Assembly (NCBI GenBank): GCA_963816065.1 | Contig: CAWFJG010000007.1 | Span: forward strand, 367,661 to 431,660 | Origin: Roseiarcus sp963816065 | GTDB taxonomy: Bacteria; Pseudomonadota; Alphaproteobacteria; Rhizobiales; Beijerinckiaceae | Reading direction: 5' to 3' | Length of the DNA: 64,000 nucleotides | Shown here: piece by piece, positions 19,566-27,990 of the stretch | Layout of the letters: each line of letters begins with the position of its first letter | Position numbering within the stretch: position 1 is the stretch's first letter | Notes under the pieces: generated by a model | The model's input: the letters and a program-made list of their open reading frames with translations, nothing else | Told to the model about the DNA's origin: nothing | Databases searched by the model: none | Made by a program: the position numbers and the translations under genes

Positions 19566-20990
19566 TCAGCTTGCGGTCAGCAATCCGCGACGGCGGCGGG
19601 CGCCAAGAGCGGCCCGACGCTTGGACGCCTCGATGACTCCGAGCATTGGCGCCGACGTGACGATGTTGAAATCCGATGGAAAGCGAACGCGTCGGTCGGT
19701 CGCTTCGGCGATGAGCGCGAGGATCATGCCGAGGACAAGGCCGCCGGCGATCGCCGCCGGTATGACGATCAACTTCTTCGGAAACGCTGGCGCGATCGGC
19801 GCCACAGCTTTGTCCAGCACGGCGATGTCGGCAAACGTCAGCTTGCTTTGCAGTCGCGCCTGCGCCGCAGCGCGCTCGCGCGAATTCAGTTCTTCGATCT
19901 TGAAAGCGAGGTCTCGTTGAAGATCGCCAAGACGGTCGCGTTGCGACTGCGCGGATATCAACGTCTTCTGAGCCCGAGCCTGCGCGACCTCAAGCGACGC
20001 GATCTGGCTCTGCACGGCGACGATTTTCTCCTTCAGATGCTCTTTCGATTTTTCCACAGCGTCAGAGAGTTGCTTGCGCAACGTGGCAAGATTTGAAGAC
20101 GCGGCGACCAGCTTGGGATTGTTTGCGCCGAGTGAATTCTTGACGGCTTCGATTTCCGCCTGGGAAGTTGATATTCTCTCCTTGAGCGAGTTGATCAGTT
20201 GCAGATCAGTGTCGGCGGGATCGCTCGCCAGGTCAGTGGACCCCGAGTTCAGCCGACTCTGAAGCGACATCAACGCGTTGCGAGCGGCGGCCAAATCATT
20301 TGTCACGGCTGAAAGCGCTGCGGATTCCGAGTTGCCTCCCACGGCGTTCGGCGCCACCACGTTGGTTCGGGCTTGGAACTGCTCGAGCGCACTTCGTGAC
20401 GCTTGGAGTTCCTTGCGCAAATCGTCAAGTTGCGGCGAAAACCAGCGCGCCGTCTGCTCGCCGGCGGCAGCCTTCATGGCGATGGACGCGTCGATTGTCG
20501 CGGCCAAAAAGGCGTTTGCAATCAGAGCGGCTTGGTTTGGATCGGATGCCTTGTATTTGATTGTTAAAACGTTTGTCCCAAGCTCGAATCTGGGCTCGAC
20601 GTGTCCAAGAATTGTCTCCGCCATCCAGTTTTCAATGCTTTCGCGTCCGAATGAGCTCGAGTTGCGGAAGTCCGCCTGGACAGCCGGATTGGCGGTCATA
20701 TTGAGCCGATTGATGACGTCCAGGGCGACCCGATCGCTTTGCACAAGTTGGATCAGGTTGCCTTGGATCAGCATAGTTGGCGCATTTCCGACGGCATCTG
20801 TCAGGGGGTTGACGCTTCCAGGATCGATGCTGGCGGTCGCGGTGGCGTCGTAGCGCGGCGGGACGAACAGCAACACGCCGACTGCGACAATGAGCGCGAA
20901 AACGAACGTCAGCGCCACGATCCAGCCGCGTCGCCACAGGATATAAAAAACCTGACTGAAGGACACGAGCGAACTCCTCTTCAATTCCAT
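19566..20990 (-). CDS. epsF: EpsF/Wzz-type exopolysaccharide chain-length determinant
   Basis: Polysaccharide co-polymerase of the Wzz/GumC class, about 474 residues. It has an N-terminal cytoplasmic stub, a membrane helix (GWIVALTFVFALIVAVGVLL), a long periplasmic coiled-coil region (LDDLRKELQASRSALEQFQA; SKEHLKEKIVAVQSQIASLE), and a C-terminal helix (LIVIPAAIAGGLVLGMILAL). There is no C-terminal tyrosine kinase domain. The start MELKRSSLVSF is preferred over an in-frame ATG 10 codons earlier, but neither has a strong ribosome site. With the EpsD-like gene beyond the hyp cassette it suggests an exopolysaccharide export locus split or rearranged around hyp. Confidence 0.78.
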   Translation of the reverse strand: MELKRSSLVSFSQVFYILWRRGWIVALTFVFALIVAVGVLLFVPPRYDATATASIDPGSVNPLTDAVGNAPTMLIQGNLIQLVQSDRVALDVINRLNMTANPAVQADFRNSSSFGRESIENWMAETILGHVEPRFELGTNVLTIKYKASDPNQAALIANAFLAATIDASIAMKAAAGEQTARWFSPQLDDLRKELQASRSALEQFQARTNVVAPNAVGGNSESAALSAVTNDLAAARNALMSLQSRLNSGSTDLASDPADTDLQLINSLKERISTSQAEIEAVKNSLGANNPKLVAASSNLATLRKQLSDAVEKSKEHLKEKIVAVQSQIASLEVAQARAQKTLISAQSQRDRLGDLQRDLAFKIEELNSRERAAAQARLQSKLTFADIAVLDKAVAPIAPAFPKKLIVIPAAIAGGLVLGMILALIAEATDRRVRFPSDFNIVTSAPMLGVIEASKRRAALGARRRRGLLTAS

Positions 20991-21020
20991 TCGCCTGACG
21001 AGCGGCCTGCTTTCCCGCAA

Positions 21021-21329
21021 GGAGCCGGCCAGCCGGAATTGTCAACCGCTTTCACCCGGTTACCGCTGCCGCGCAACTGGCCATGCTCACGGCGGTCCGT
21101 CACGCTACGTCTGTGGGCGCGCGCGCTGAGGCACAGTCCTTTGGGTTGCCGTCCAGTTGCATATACAGCAGAGGGCGGGAAGGTCCATCGGATTCTCGGC
21201 GAACCCGGAAAGATGGTGTACATTCCGGCCCGACCAGGGCGATTCGGCGGGCCGCTTCCGAACCTGACAAAGGTTCGCTGGGATTATCAGAAGCCCTCTT
21301 CCCAGGGTGCTCTTGGTCTCCTATATTCG
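21021..21329. other. Gap between EpsF-like gene and ssrA
   Basis: About 310 bases between two divergent genes. I see no coding region with recognisable content. It should hold the ssrA promoter and the promoter of the EpsF-like gene. No strong consensus stands out. Confidence 0.4.
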
Positions 21330-21626
21330 GTGTGCGTCCGCAAGGCGCTATGGCGATAAATAGGTCATCGAAATAAGCCTTTCGGACCCGGGGGCGGTAC
21401 CCGGCGCCTCCACCAAAGCCCGTCGAGAAGCCGAATTGCGGGCTTCGGCGGGGGCGAAATAGGTTCGACGGGGGGTGTAAAGGATGATGCTTTTGCCCGG
21501 CATGATACCGCCGTTATCGGGTCAAACCTTATAGTTGCCAACGACAACTATGCTCCGGTGGCCCTCGCCGCGTAATGCGGTGCTGGTACTGGGAATTCAA
21601 GTCCTAGGGGTTTGCACCTCTAGGCG
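21330..21626 (+). ncRNA. ssrA: Two-piece (circularly permuted) tmRNA
   Basis: The order is permuted as in Alphaproteobacteria: acceptor piece first, coding piece second. The acceptor piece ends CGCCTCCACCA (CCA at 21413-21415). The coding piece begins GGGGGCGAAATAGG at 21450. Its first seven bases pair with the acceptor 3' strand and give the G3-U70 wobble that specifies alanine charging. Helix H2 is visible as CCTTT (21378-21382) with AAAGG (21479-21483). The tag frame 21537-21575 encodes ANDNYAPVALAA then TAA. A perfect 7-bp stem (AAGCCCG/CGGGCTT) forms the spacer that processing removes. An 8-bp hairpin at 21603-21624 lies near the end. The outer 5' and 3' ends are approximate. Confidence 0.93.
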
Positions 21627-21632
21627 GGGTTC

Positions 21633-21670
21633 GGAGGCACCTGGCAACAGAAGCCTCCACTTCATTTTTC
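21633..21670 (+). terminator. Rho-independent terminator after ssrA
   Basis: GGAGGC (21633-21638) pairs with GCCTCC (21653-21658) around a 14-base loop and is followed by ACTTCATTTTT. Stem plus T-run and position directly after the tmRNA support termination. Confidence 0.6.
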
Positions 21671-21775
21671 CGATCAGCCGCCGCGTTGATGATGCGTGTC
21701 TGGGTGGGTGGGCGAGAAGCGATTGCAACCGTCCGGAGGCTCGGATAAGTCTGGGATGGAAGCGGGCATCTGAGC

Positions 21776-22318
21776 ATGTCGACCGATCTCATCCGTTATG
21801 ATCTTCTCGTCCAGGATGCCCTGCGCTCGGTTGTGCGACGCGTATTGGCCGACACCTCGAGGTCGGGCCTACCCGGTGATCATCATTTCAACATCGCGTT
21901 CAAAACCCAGGCCCCCGGCGTCATTGTGCCGTCGACGATCAAGGCCCGCTTCCCGGACGAGATGTCGATTATCCTTCAGCATGAGTTCTGGGATCTCGCA
22001 GTGACCCAGGACGCCTTTGAGGTTAGTCTGAACTTCTCTCGCAGGCCGGAGCGGCTGACCGTGCCGTTCGACGCGATCACCGGCTTTACCGATCCATCTG
22101 TGCCGTTCGGCTTCAAGCTAGAGCCGCGCTCGCCCGGCGAGTGGGTGGCCGAGCCCGCGTCTTCCGCTCAACGCGAACCGAAGCCTGCGCCCGTGCCCGC
22201 GGCAAAGCCAGAACGCGCGCCGGCAGGCGGCGCCAGCAAGGATACGACGTTGGAGAAGGGAACGGAGGCCTTGGGAGTGGCCAAGGTCGTGTCGATCGAC
22301 GCGTTTCGCAAAAAATAG
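21776..22318 (+). CDS. sspB: SspB, ClpXP adaptor for ssrA-tagged proteins
   Basis: Alpha-type SspB of 180 residues. The substrate-binding domain (residues 1-115: IRYDLLVQDALRSVVRRVL, HHFNIAFKTQAPGV, MSIILQHEFWDLAV, VPFDAITGFTDPSVPFGF) is followed by a Pro/Ala-rich flexible linker and a C-terminal ClpX-binding tail (GVAKVVSIDAFRKK). It recognises the tmRNA tag and tethers tagged proteins to ClpXP. It starts about 105 bases after the ssrA terminator, so the tag gene and the tag-reading adaptor are neighbours. It leads a small operon with the next two genes. Confidence 0.94.
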   Translation: MSTDLIRYDLLVQDALRSVVRRVLADTSRSGLPGDHHFNIAFKTQAPGVIVPSTIKARFPDEMSIILQHEFWDLAVTQDAFEVSLNFSRRPERLTVPFDAITGFTDPSVPFGFKLEPRSPGEWVAEPASSAQREPKPAPVPAAKPERAPAGGASKDTTLEKGTEALGVAKVVSIDAFRKK

Positions 22319-22340
22319 ACGAGAAGCGGGGCGACTGAAC

Positions 22341-22529
22341 ATGGGCGATCTTGTCAATCTGCGTCAGGCGCGCAAGCGTCGGAAACGCGAGAGGGACGCC
22401 GTCGCCGCCGCCCGCAATCGTGCTGCTCAGGGCGTGGTCAAGGTCGAGCGCCGGTTGATCGAGGCCGAACGCGCGAAAGCCGAGCGCGTTCTCGATGCCC
22501 ACCGGATCGATCGGTCCGATGGCGAATGA
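22341..22529 (+). CDS. DUF4169-type small basic protein
   Basis: 62 residues: MGDLVNLRQARKRRKRERDA, then a charged helix (AAARNRAAQG to RAKAERVLDAHRIDR). The N-terminal GDLVNLRQARKR and Arg/Ala-rich helix fit the DUF4169 family, which is commonly found between SspB and an RHH_4 protein in Alphaproteobacteria. Function unknown; the high positive charge allows nucleic-acid binding, but this is not shown. It starts 22 bases after sspB and its stop overlaps the next ATG. Confidence 0.8.
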   Translation: MGDLVNLRQARKRRKRERDAVAAARNRAAQGVVKVERRLIEAERAKAERVLDAHRIDRSDGE

Positions 22530-22852
22530 GCGGGTCCGCACGGGTCGTCAAGCGTTCCCTCGCCGTCGCCGGCCACCGCACCAGCGTTTCGTTGGAGGAC
22601 GCGTTCTGGGCGCGCCTCCAGGCGATTGCAAGCAGCCGGCGAGTCTCGGTCAATAATCTCGCCGCAGAGGTGGACGCCGCGCGCGGCGAGGCCAACCTGT
22701 CGTCTGCGCTCAGGGTGTTCGTGCTCGAAACGGTCGCGCTGGACCTTAAACTGCGTGACACACGAGACTTCTTCGACTTCCCACCCCCGACCGCAAGTCG
22801 TGAATCCGTCGACCTAATAGAGTTCCGCCGGCGGTCGGAGTTCACAGGCTGA
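22526..22852 (+). CDS. RHH_4-type ribbon-helix-helix protein
   Basis: 108 residues. The region VKRSLAVAGHRTSVSLEDAF, WARLQAIASSRRVSVNNLAAEVD matches the RHH_4 (arylsulfotransferase-like ribbon-helix-helix) domain: a short strand followed by two helices, a dimeric DNA-binding fold. The C-terminal half is acidic and uncharacterised. ATGA overlap with the DUF4169 gene (22526-22529) shows translational coupling. Role unknown; possibly an autoregulator of the sspB operon. It converges with the AsmA-type gene. Confidence 0.78.
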   Translation: MSGSARVVKRSLAVAGHRTSVSLEDAFWARLQAIASSRRVSVNNLAAEVDAARGEANLSSALRVFVLETVALDLKLRDTRDFFDFPPPTASRESVDLIEFRRRSEFTG

Positions 22853-23017
22853 CTTGATTGCAGGGCCGGCGGCGGCTTGGGCCTCGGCGGAGGTCGCGGC
22901 GCAGCGGGCGACGAGCGGTCAGAATTGTCTTCCCCATCCGGCGATGAGTCGGCGCCGGACGGCTCTTCCGGCGTTGCCGCAGCTTTCTCGGCGGCGGCCT
23001 TCTCCGCTGCGGCCTTT

Positions 23018-26000
23018 TCAGCCGCTGCCTTTTCCGCAGCGCAGCCGTTCCTTTTCTCGTTGCTCGGCCAGATGCTGGGAAAGGCCCTTCAAACGCTCTT
23101 GCTCTGCGCGCCAGTCCTCGATTTCCTCCTTCCGCCGATCAAGAAGTCGCTCCCCTCTCAGTCGCCGGTTGAAGAACGCCCGCTCGCGGATGTCCGCCTC
23201 GAGATTTGCGATCCGGTCCGATTCGCGGGCGATCGCCTGCGTCGCGAGCCCGGCTGCGAGGCCCGCCACGTCGATCCGGCGCTTCGGTGCGTCAAGTGCG
23301 TCATCGACCGTCGCCAGCGCGCTCGGCGCCGGCCCGGACCAAAATTTGAGGCCCGTCGCAGGAGCAGTCAGCTGCAGCCGGGTCTTGAGGGTCGGATGCG
23401 CAAGGTCGACGCTTGCGGTCAACGCGGCCTCGGCGCCCAGCTGGGTGATCGCGATAGGACCGAACTTCAGCATCCCCGCGCTCAGCGCCACCGGCGTCGG
23501 CCCATCGGGAATAGCGAGTGCGCCCTCGTCGAGGTCGGCCCCGAGTTGGAAGGCGATGTTCGTCTCGTCGATCCGGGCGTCCGGCGCTTGCGCCGCGGCG
23601 ACCACGCGCCCGAGCGCGGCCGGATCGCTCCGTGCCAGCGAGGCCCCGACGAAGTCAGCTGTTCCGCCGCCTGCGAGCCCCCGGATCAGCGCAGCGACGC
23701 TTCCGCCTGTCGAGGCGAATTCCAGACGAGCGCCGATGCGGCCGGAAAAGCCTACGCGCTTAAGGGGAGCAGGCTCGACGCTGACGACGCCCGCGAGCGT
23801 CGCGATCTCGCCGCTGCGCCTCAAGGTCGCGCGGCCGGTGGCGGCGGCGCCGACGAGCTGCATGGTGACGTCGTCGAGATCGACTCTCCCCTTGTCGAGC
23901 CGCAGATTGGCCGAGAAACTCTGAGCGGCGAGGCCGTCCGTGACGGCCAGCGCGCCGACATTCACTCGCAACGCAGCCGGGGGAAGGATGAGCGGAGGCG
24001 CCGCGAACTTGGCTTCCGACCAGACCCGTCCCGCGGCCGCCGGTTGAGCGGGCCCCAGCGCCAGGGTCGCAAAGTCGGCGAGCCGCAAGCGATCAAACGT
24101 CAATTCGCCGGTGAGCGTGGGCGGCGGGAGCGCCGTGGCGGTAGCCCCCGTACCGTTCACCGCCTCTTCGGCGCGGGACACATCGGAGTCTGTGGCTGCC
24201 TCGAGCCGCTCGGGCGGGCGCTCATAGACGAAGGCGCCCCGCGCCTGGACTCCTGCGACGGACGCGGCAAACCGTGACGCGTTCCAGCGGTCGCCGCGCA
24301 ACGTGAGATCCGCCGACGCCTCGACGGGACCGATCGCGGCGCCAGTCGGCGAAAGGCCAAGGACTGCGGCGAGCGGCGCAACGTTTTCACCCGCCAGCTT
24401 GGCCGAACCAAATAGGCGCGCGTCATCGCCCTCGGCGGCGGGTGCATAGCGGCCGCGGCCCGAGAGCAAAACACCGCCGAGCGAAGCGGTGGCGTCGACG
24501 TCGAACCCCGACGCCCATCCGCCCGAGGCCTTGAGCTCCAGATGCCCCGCCGCCCCGCTCGAACCGGTCGCATGCCCGGCCACGGCCGGGCCAAGGCCGA
24601 GCTGCCGCATGAGCGCGACGGAATCGCCGGAATCGAGGACGAGCCCGAACGCTTCCCCGCCGCCTTTCGCCGCAGGCTCGAGACTGAGGGCCGCCCGCGT
24701 CTGGGCCAGCATCCCCGTCACCGTCAGAGTTCTCAGGTTCGGCGCATCCCCATTCGGGGGCCCGGCGCGGGCGGCAAAGACGACTGAAGCCGGCGACAGG
24801 AGTGGAGCGCGCGCCGCAAGCGCTCGACTCCAAGGCCCAGGAACTAGGCGCGACACGAGACCGGCGAAATCGGCCAGTCTGTCCGCATCCAGGCGTCCCG
24901 TCGCCGTCGCGCCATCCGGGCCCGCGGCCCCAGTCGCCTCGAACGCCGCGCCGCCGAGCCCGGCAAGCACAAGGCGATCGAGCGTCAGCCTCTGGCCCGT
25001 CCGTTCGAGCTTGAGAGCGAGCGAGGCGCCGTCGATCCGGTCCTCGCCAACATGGGCGACCGTAGAGCCTTGGCTTCGAGCGCGATTGAAAGATCATAGC
25101 CGTCAGCCAGAGACCGGGCGTCGTCGAGGCTCGGCAACGCCTCGATATCGAGGGAGTCCGCGGCGAGATCGCCATAGATTCTCTCCGGCCTCGGCTCCGA
25201 CCGGCCGGGTGACCGCGAGCGCGCCGGTGAGGATCGACGGTCCGAGCGCGATCCTGAGATTCTTCCCGGAGAAGCCGACCGCCGCCGCTTCGATCGCGCC
25301 CGAGACGGAGAAATTCGCGGTCGGGAAGGATCGGGCGAGCGCCGAGGGCCACGCGTCGAGTTCCGGCGCGCCTTGGCCGGCCCACCGGGCGAGCGTCGCC
25401 ACGTCGCCCGTCAGAAAATCGACCGCGCCGGTGAACTTGGCCGCCGCGCCGGTCTCGACCTCGCCCTCACCCCGAATGCGGCTCGCGCCCGGCAGACCGA
25501 TGTCGAAGCGGGTCTTCAGCGGTTGCCCCGGCTTGGCCTCGAGGTTGCCCGCGAGGCCGGCGAGCGTACCGCCGCCGAGAATGGCGGACTCGACCGCGAG
25601 GCGCGCTTCGATCGTTCCCAGCCCCGTAGCGGCCAGCGCGGGAGCGAGCGCTGCCGCAAGGACGGTCGCAGCGCGGATCGGCGGAACGACGCCTTCGCCC
25701 TTCCGGCGCAAGAGCGCGTCGATGTTCGCCTGTTTCGCTTTCGCATCGATCGCGAGCCGAGTCGGGCCGCGCCAGGCCACGGTCGCCGAACCCTCGGCCC
25801 TGACCGCTCGTTCCTCCGAGCCCAGCTGGTACTCGGCGCGGGTCAGCGCCGCGCCATCGAGGTTCGCGACGAGACGACCGGCGGCGCGCCATGGAATCGG
25901 CCCGTCGCTCCCGTAAGCCGTGCCCGATAGCGTCGCCCCGCCGGCGACGCTCGGTCCTTTTGGTCCCGAGACCGCGACGATCCCGTCGATATCGAGCGTC

Positions 26001-26650
26001 GGCCAGAGCGGACCGGCCTTGACCGCGACGCGCACCGGCGCGCCTGCAGCCCCAGCCGTCTCGGAAGCGAGGCTAAAGACGATTGGGACGACGCCCGGGC
26101 CGGCGATCTGACCGGACAGATGATAGGGGCCGGCGAGGGTCGGCGCGTCGCCATCGAGTTCGACGCCCCGGATCGTCCATTCAGGTTCGCGGCCGTCGGC
26201 TGCGGCGATCCGAACCGTCCCGTCACGCACCGAGAACCGGTCGAATCCAATGGCGCGGGCCGGAGTCGACGACCCGGTTGGCAGCGCCAGGGCGCCGCCG
26301 GGCGTTCGGGTAAGCGTGAGGACGGGTCTCTCCAGGCGGACCTCGGTGAATCGGAATGCGCCGCTCGCGAGCTTGACCAGCGCAAGCTCGAACCGCGCGC
26401 CCGAAAACGTCAGGCTCGGCGCGCCCGGCCCTGCGGCGGCCGCCGACCCGGCGCCGACCTCGAGGTAGGGGGTGGGCAGCAGTCGCAAGGTCACGGGACC
26501 CCTCAGGTCGACGCGACCGCCGGTCAGGGCTTCGAGGCGCTCGGCGATTTCGCCGCGGTGCGCCGACCAGTCGACGACGTAGGGGACGATCAGCGCCGTC
26601 GTCAAAAGCGTGACGAGGGCGACCGCGAGGATGGTCAGGAGAACGCGCAC
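23018..26650 (-). CDS. AsmA-family outer-envelope biogenesis protein (several frameshifts)
   Basis: Large AsmA-like protein of about 1200 residues, single N-terminal membrane anchor (VLLTILAVALVTLLTTALIV) and a long periplasmic beta-rich region with repeating short segments (GGRVDLRGPVTLRLLPTPYL, LERPVLTLTRTPGGALAL, AFVYERPPERLEA). AsmA/TamB relatives act in lipid transport and outer-membrane assembly. At least two frame changes lie between 25050 and 25200, where ERIYGDLAADSLDIEALP and VGEDRIDGASLALKLERTGQ are each in different frames. A further shift near 23035 would replace the stop at 23018 by an Ala-Glu-Lys repeat (AEKAA units) and a Pro-rich tail, so the C-terminus is uncertain. Start is GTG at 26650 or ATG at 26704. 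Confidence 0.75.
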
Positions 26651-26943
26651 AGATGAACGAACATGGTTTCGCCCCCGGGAGCCGCGAGGGAGCGCGACGA
26701 CCATCGCACCGCAAAATGGCGCGAAATTATGACGAGGGCAACGTCCGGAGCGGCGGAGAGGCGTCCAGGGGACAAGCCGGCGCCGCTGGTCATAGCCCAA
26801 ATCCGGCCGAGGCCCTGGCGGGGCCCCGAGGGCAGCGGTTCGGCGCGTTTTCGAGACGGGCGAACCGGATCAATGGGTTACGCGCGGATTCGTGCGATTC
26901 TCGGCGCCTGGCGGCGAGGCAAAAGCCGCATTTTTGCCATAAT

Positions 26944-26972
26944 TATCTAACAATAATATGCAGTATAAACAA
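26944..26972 (-). promoter_or_regulatory. Candidate sigma-70 promoter for the AsmA-type gene
   Basis: In a short AT-rich island (26930-26975) the minus strand reads TTGTTT, 17 bases, TAGATA, a fair match to -35/-10. It points towards the AsmA-type gene about 240-290 bases downstream. No other gene on this strand lies between. Confidence 0.4.
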
Positions 26973-27331
26973 CGATTTCAGCGACTTACCGCCCAGCCAT
27001 CGGGCCGGGCCGCAAATTTCGCGACCACGCCGGGCCGCGTCGCGTCCTCGATTTGCTCGGCCGGCGCCCGGGCGAGGGCGGCGGTCGCCGGGCCGCTCCT
27101 GTGCAGGCCGTCGCGCAGCGACAGCCCGGCGCCGGGCTCGCGCCGCCGCGACGCCGCTCTCGATCGGCGGCGCGGAACAGCGCCTCGTCCACGCCGGCGA
27201 TGGCGGCGCCGACGCCGTGCGCAACTCCCGGATGGAAAGACGCCATCAACCCGAGGCGGCCGCGGCGTCCGTCGCGGCGATCGTCGGAGCGTCCCAAGGC
27301 CGAACGGCGCGGCCGGCTCGACCTCTGCGCA
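26973..27331. other. Gap with no recognisable gene, perhaps degraded
   Basis: About 360 very GC-rich bases between the AsmA promoter and the LuxR-like gene. Short frames on the minus strand look protein-like in pieces (HGVGAAIAGVDEALFRAADR, then FAARPDGWAV in another frame), which could be the remains of a frameshifted gene. I do not recognise it, and no HTH domain that could complete the LuxR-like protein is visible. Confidence 0.3.
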
Positions 27332-27874
27332 TTATCGCTTCGAAACAGGCGGACGCCTGCGATCGTTTTGCGCCGCAGCGTGGATCAGCGCGGCTGTTTG
27401 AGCCATTGTCGCGGCGTTCTCGGCCTTGTACCGGACCCATTCGTCACTGGGGTGATCGCTGTTGAACGATACGACCGAGAAGTCGGCGTCGGGACCGGGC
27501 CGAACGGGGACCGAGTAGCCGTTTCGGCCCACGCCATGCTTGGCTGCGTCCTCGAAAAATTGCCCGACCGCCGGATCGTCCGTCATCAGATCCTGCCAGT
27601 CGAAGGGCTCGACCGCCGTCTTGCCGTGGAGGAGGACGGGATCGATGGACGCATATTGCTTGAGAAAATATCGCGCTTGCCAGCGAAACGGGTAGGTCGA
27701 CTTGACGGTCAGGACGTTGGACCCGGATTTCCTGTTAGAACCAAAACGTACGTAGGACAGATTCGATACGCCGATGTCCTTGGCGATGGAACGGAAGGCG
27801 GTTTCGAGGTCCTTCGCGCTGCGAATGATTTCGGCGAACCGCACGACCGGAGGGTCGGAAGAAGGATCTGACAT
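27332..27874 (-). CDS. Autoinducer-binding-domain-only LuxR-like protein
   Basis: 180 residues. Residues 15-165 resemble the N-terminal ligand-binding domain of LuxR-type regulators: FAEIIRSAKDLETAFRSIAKDI, YPFRWQARYFLKQYASIDPVL, FDWQDL, and AKHGVGRNGYSVPVRPGPDA. The conserved Trp/Tyr/Asp pocket residues (W..Y...DP; W) are visible. The usual C-terminal LuxR HTH of about 65 residues is absent: the protein stops after PPVSKR, and no HTH follows in any frame. It could be a naturally truncated regulator acting by heterodimerisation (as the TraR-like antagonist TrlR does), a non-DNA-binding sensor, or a broken gene. It lies 116 bases after a GGDEF-EAL gene on the same strand. Confidence 0.75.
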   Translation of the reverse strand: MSDPSSDPPVVRFAEIIRSAKDLETAFRSIAKDIGVSNLSYVRFGSNRKSGSNVLTVKSTYPFRWQARYFLKQYASIDPVLLHGKTAVEPFDWQDLMTDDPAVGQFFEDAAKHGVGRNGYSVPVRPGPDADFSVVSFNSDHPSDEWVRYKAENAATMAQTAALIHAAAQNDRRRPPVSKR

Positions 27875-27990
27875 TGGCGCCCGCTACCCGCCTTTTCCGT
27901 CGAGAGAGAGTGTTTGGGCGAGAGGGGACTGATTGTCGAGAAAAAACGGCGGACCCCGACGGCGCGGCGCGGTCCCGGACCCCGCTCATC

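Noticed and set aside
22438..22845. Extension of the AsmA-type gene's C-terminal tail across the RHH_4 and DUF4169 genes
   Set aside because: After an assumed shift near 23035 an open frame continues far into those genes, but its sequence there is only their antisense; the real end must lie near 22850-23020.
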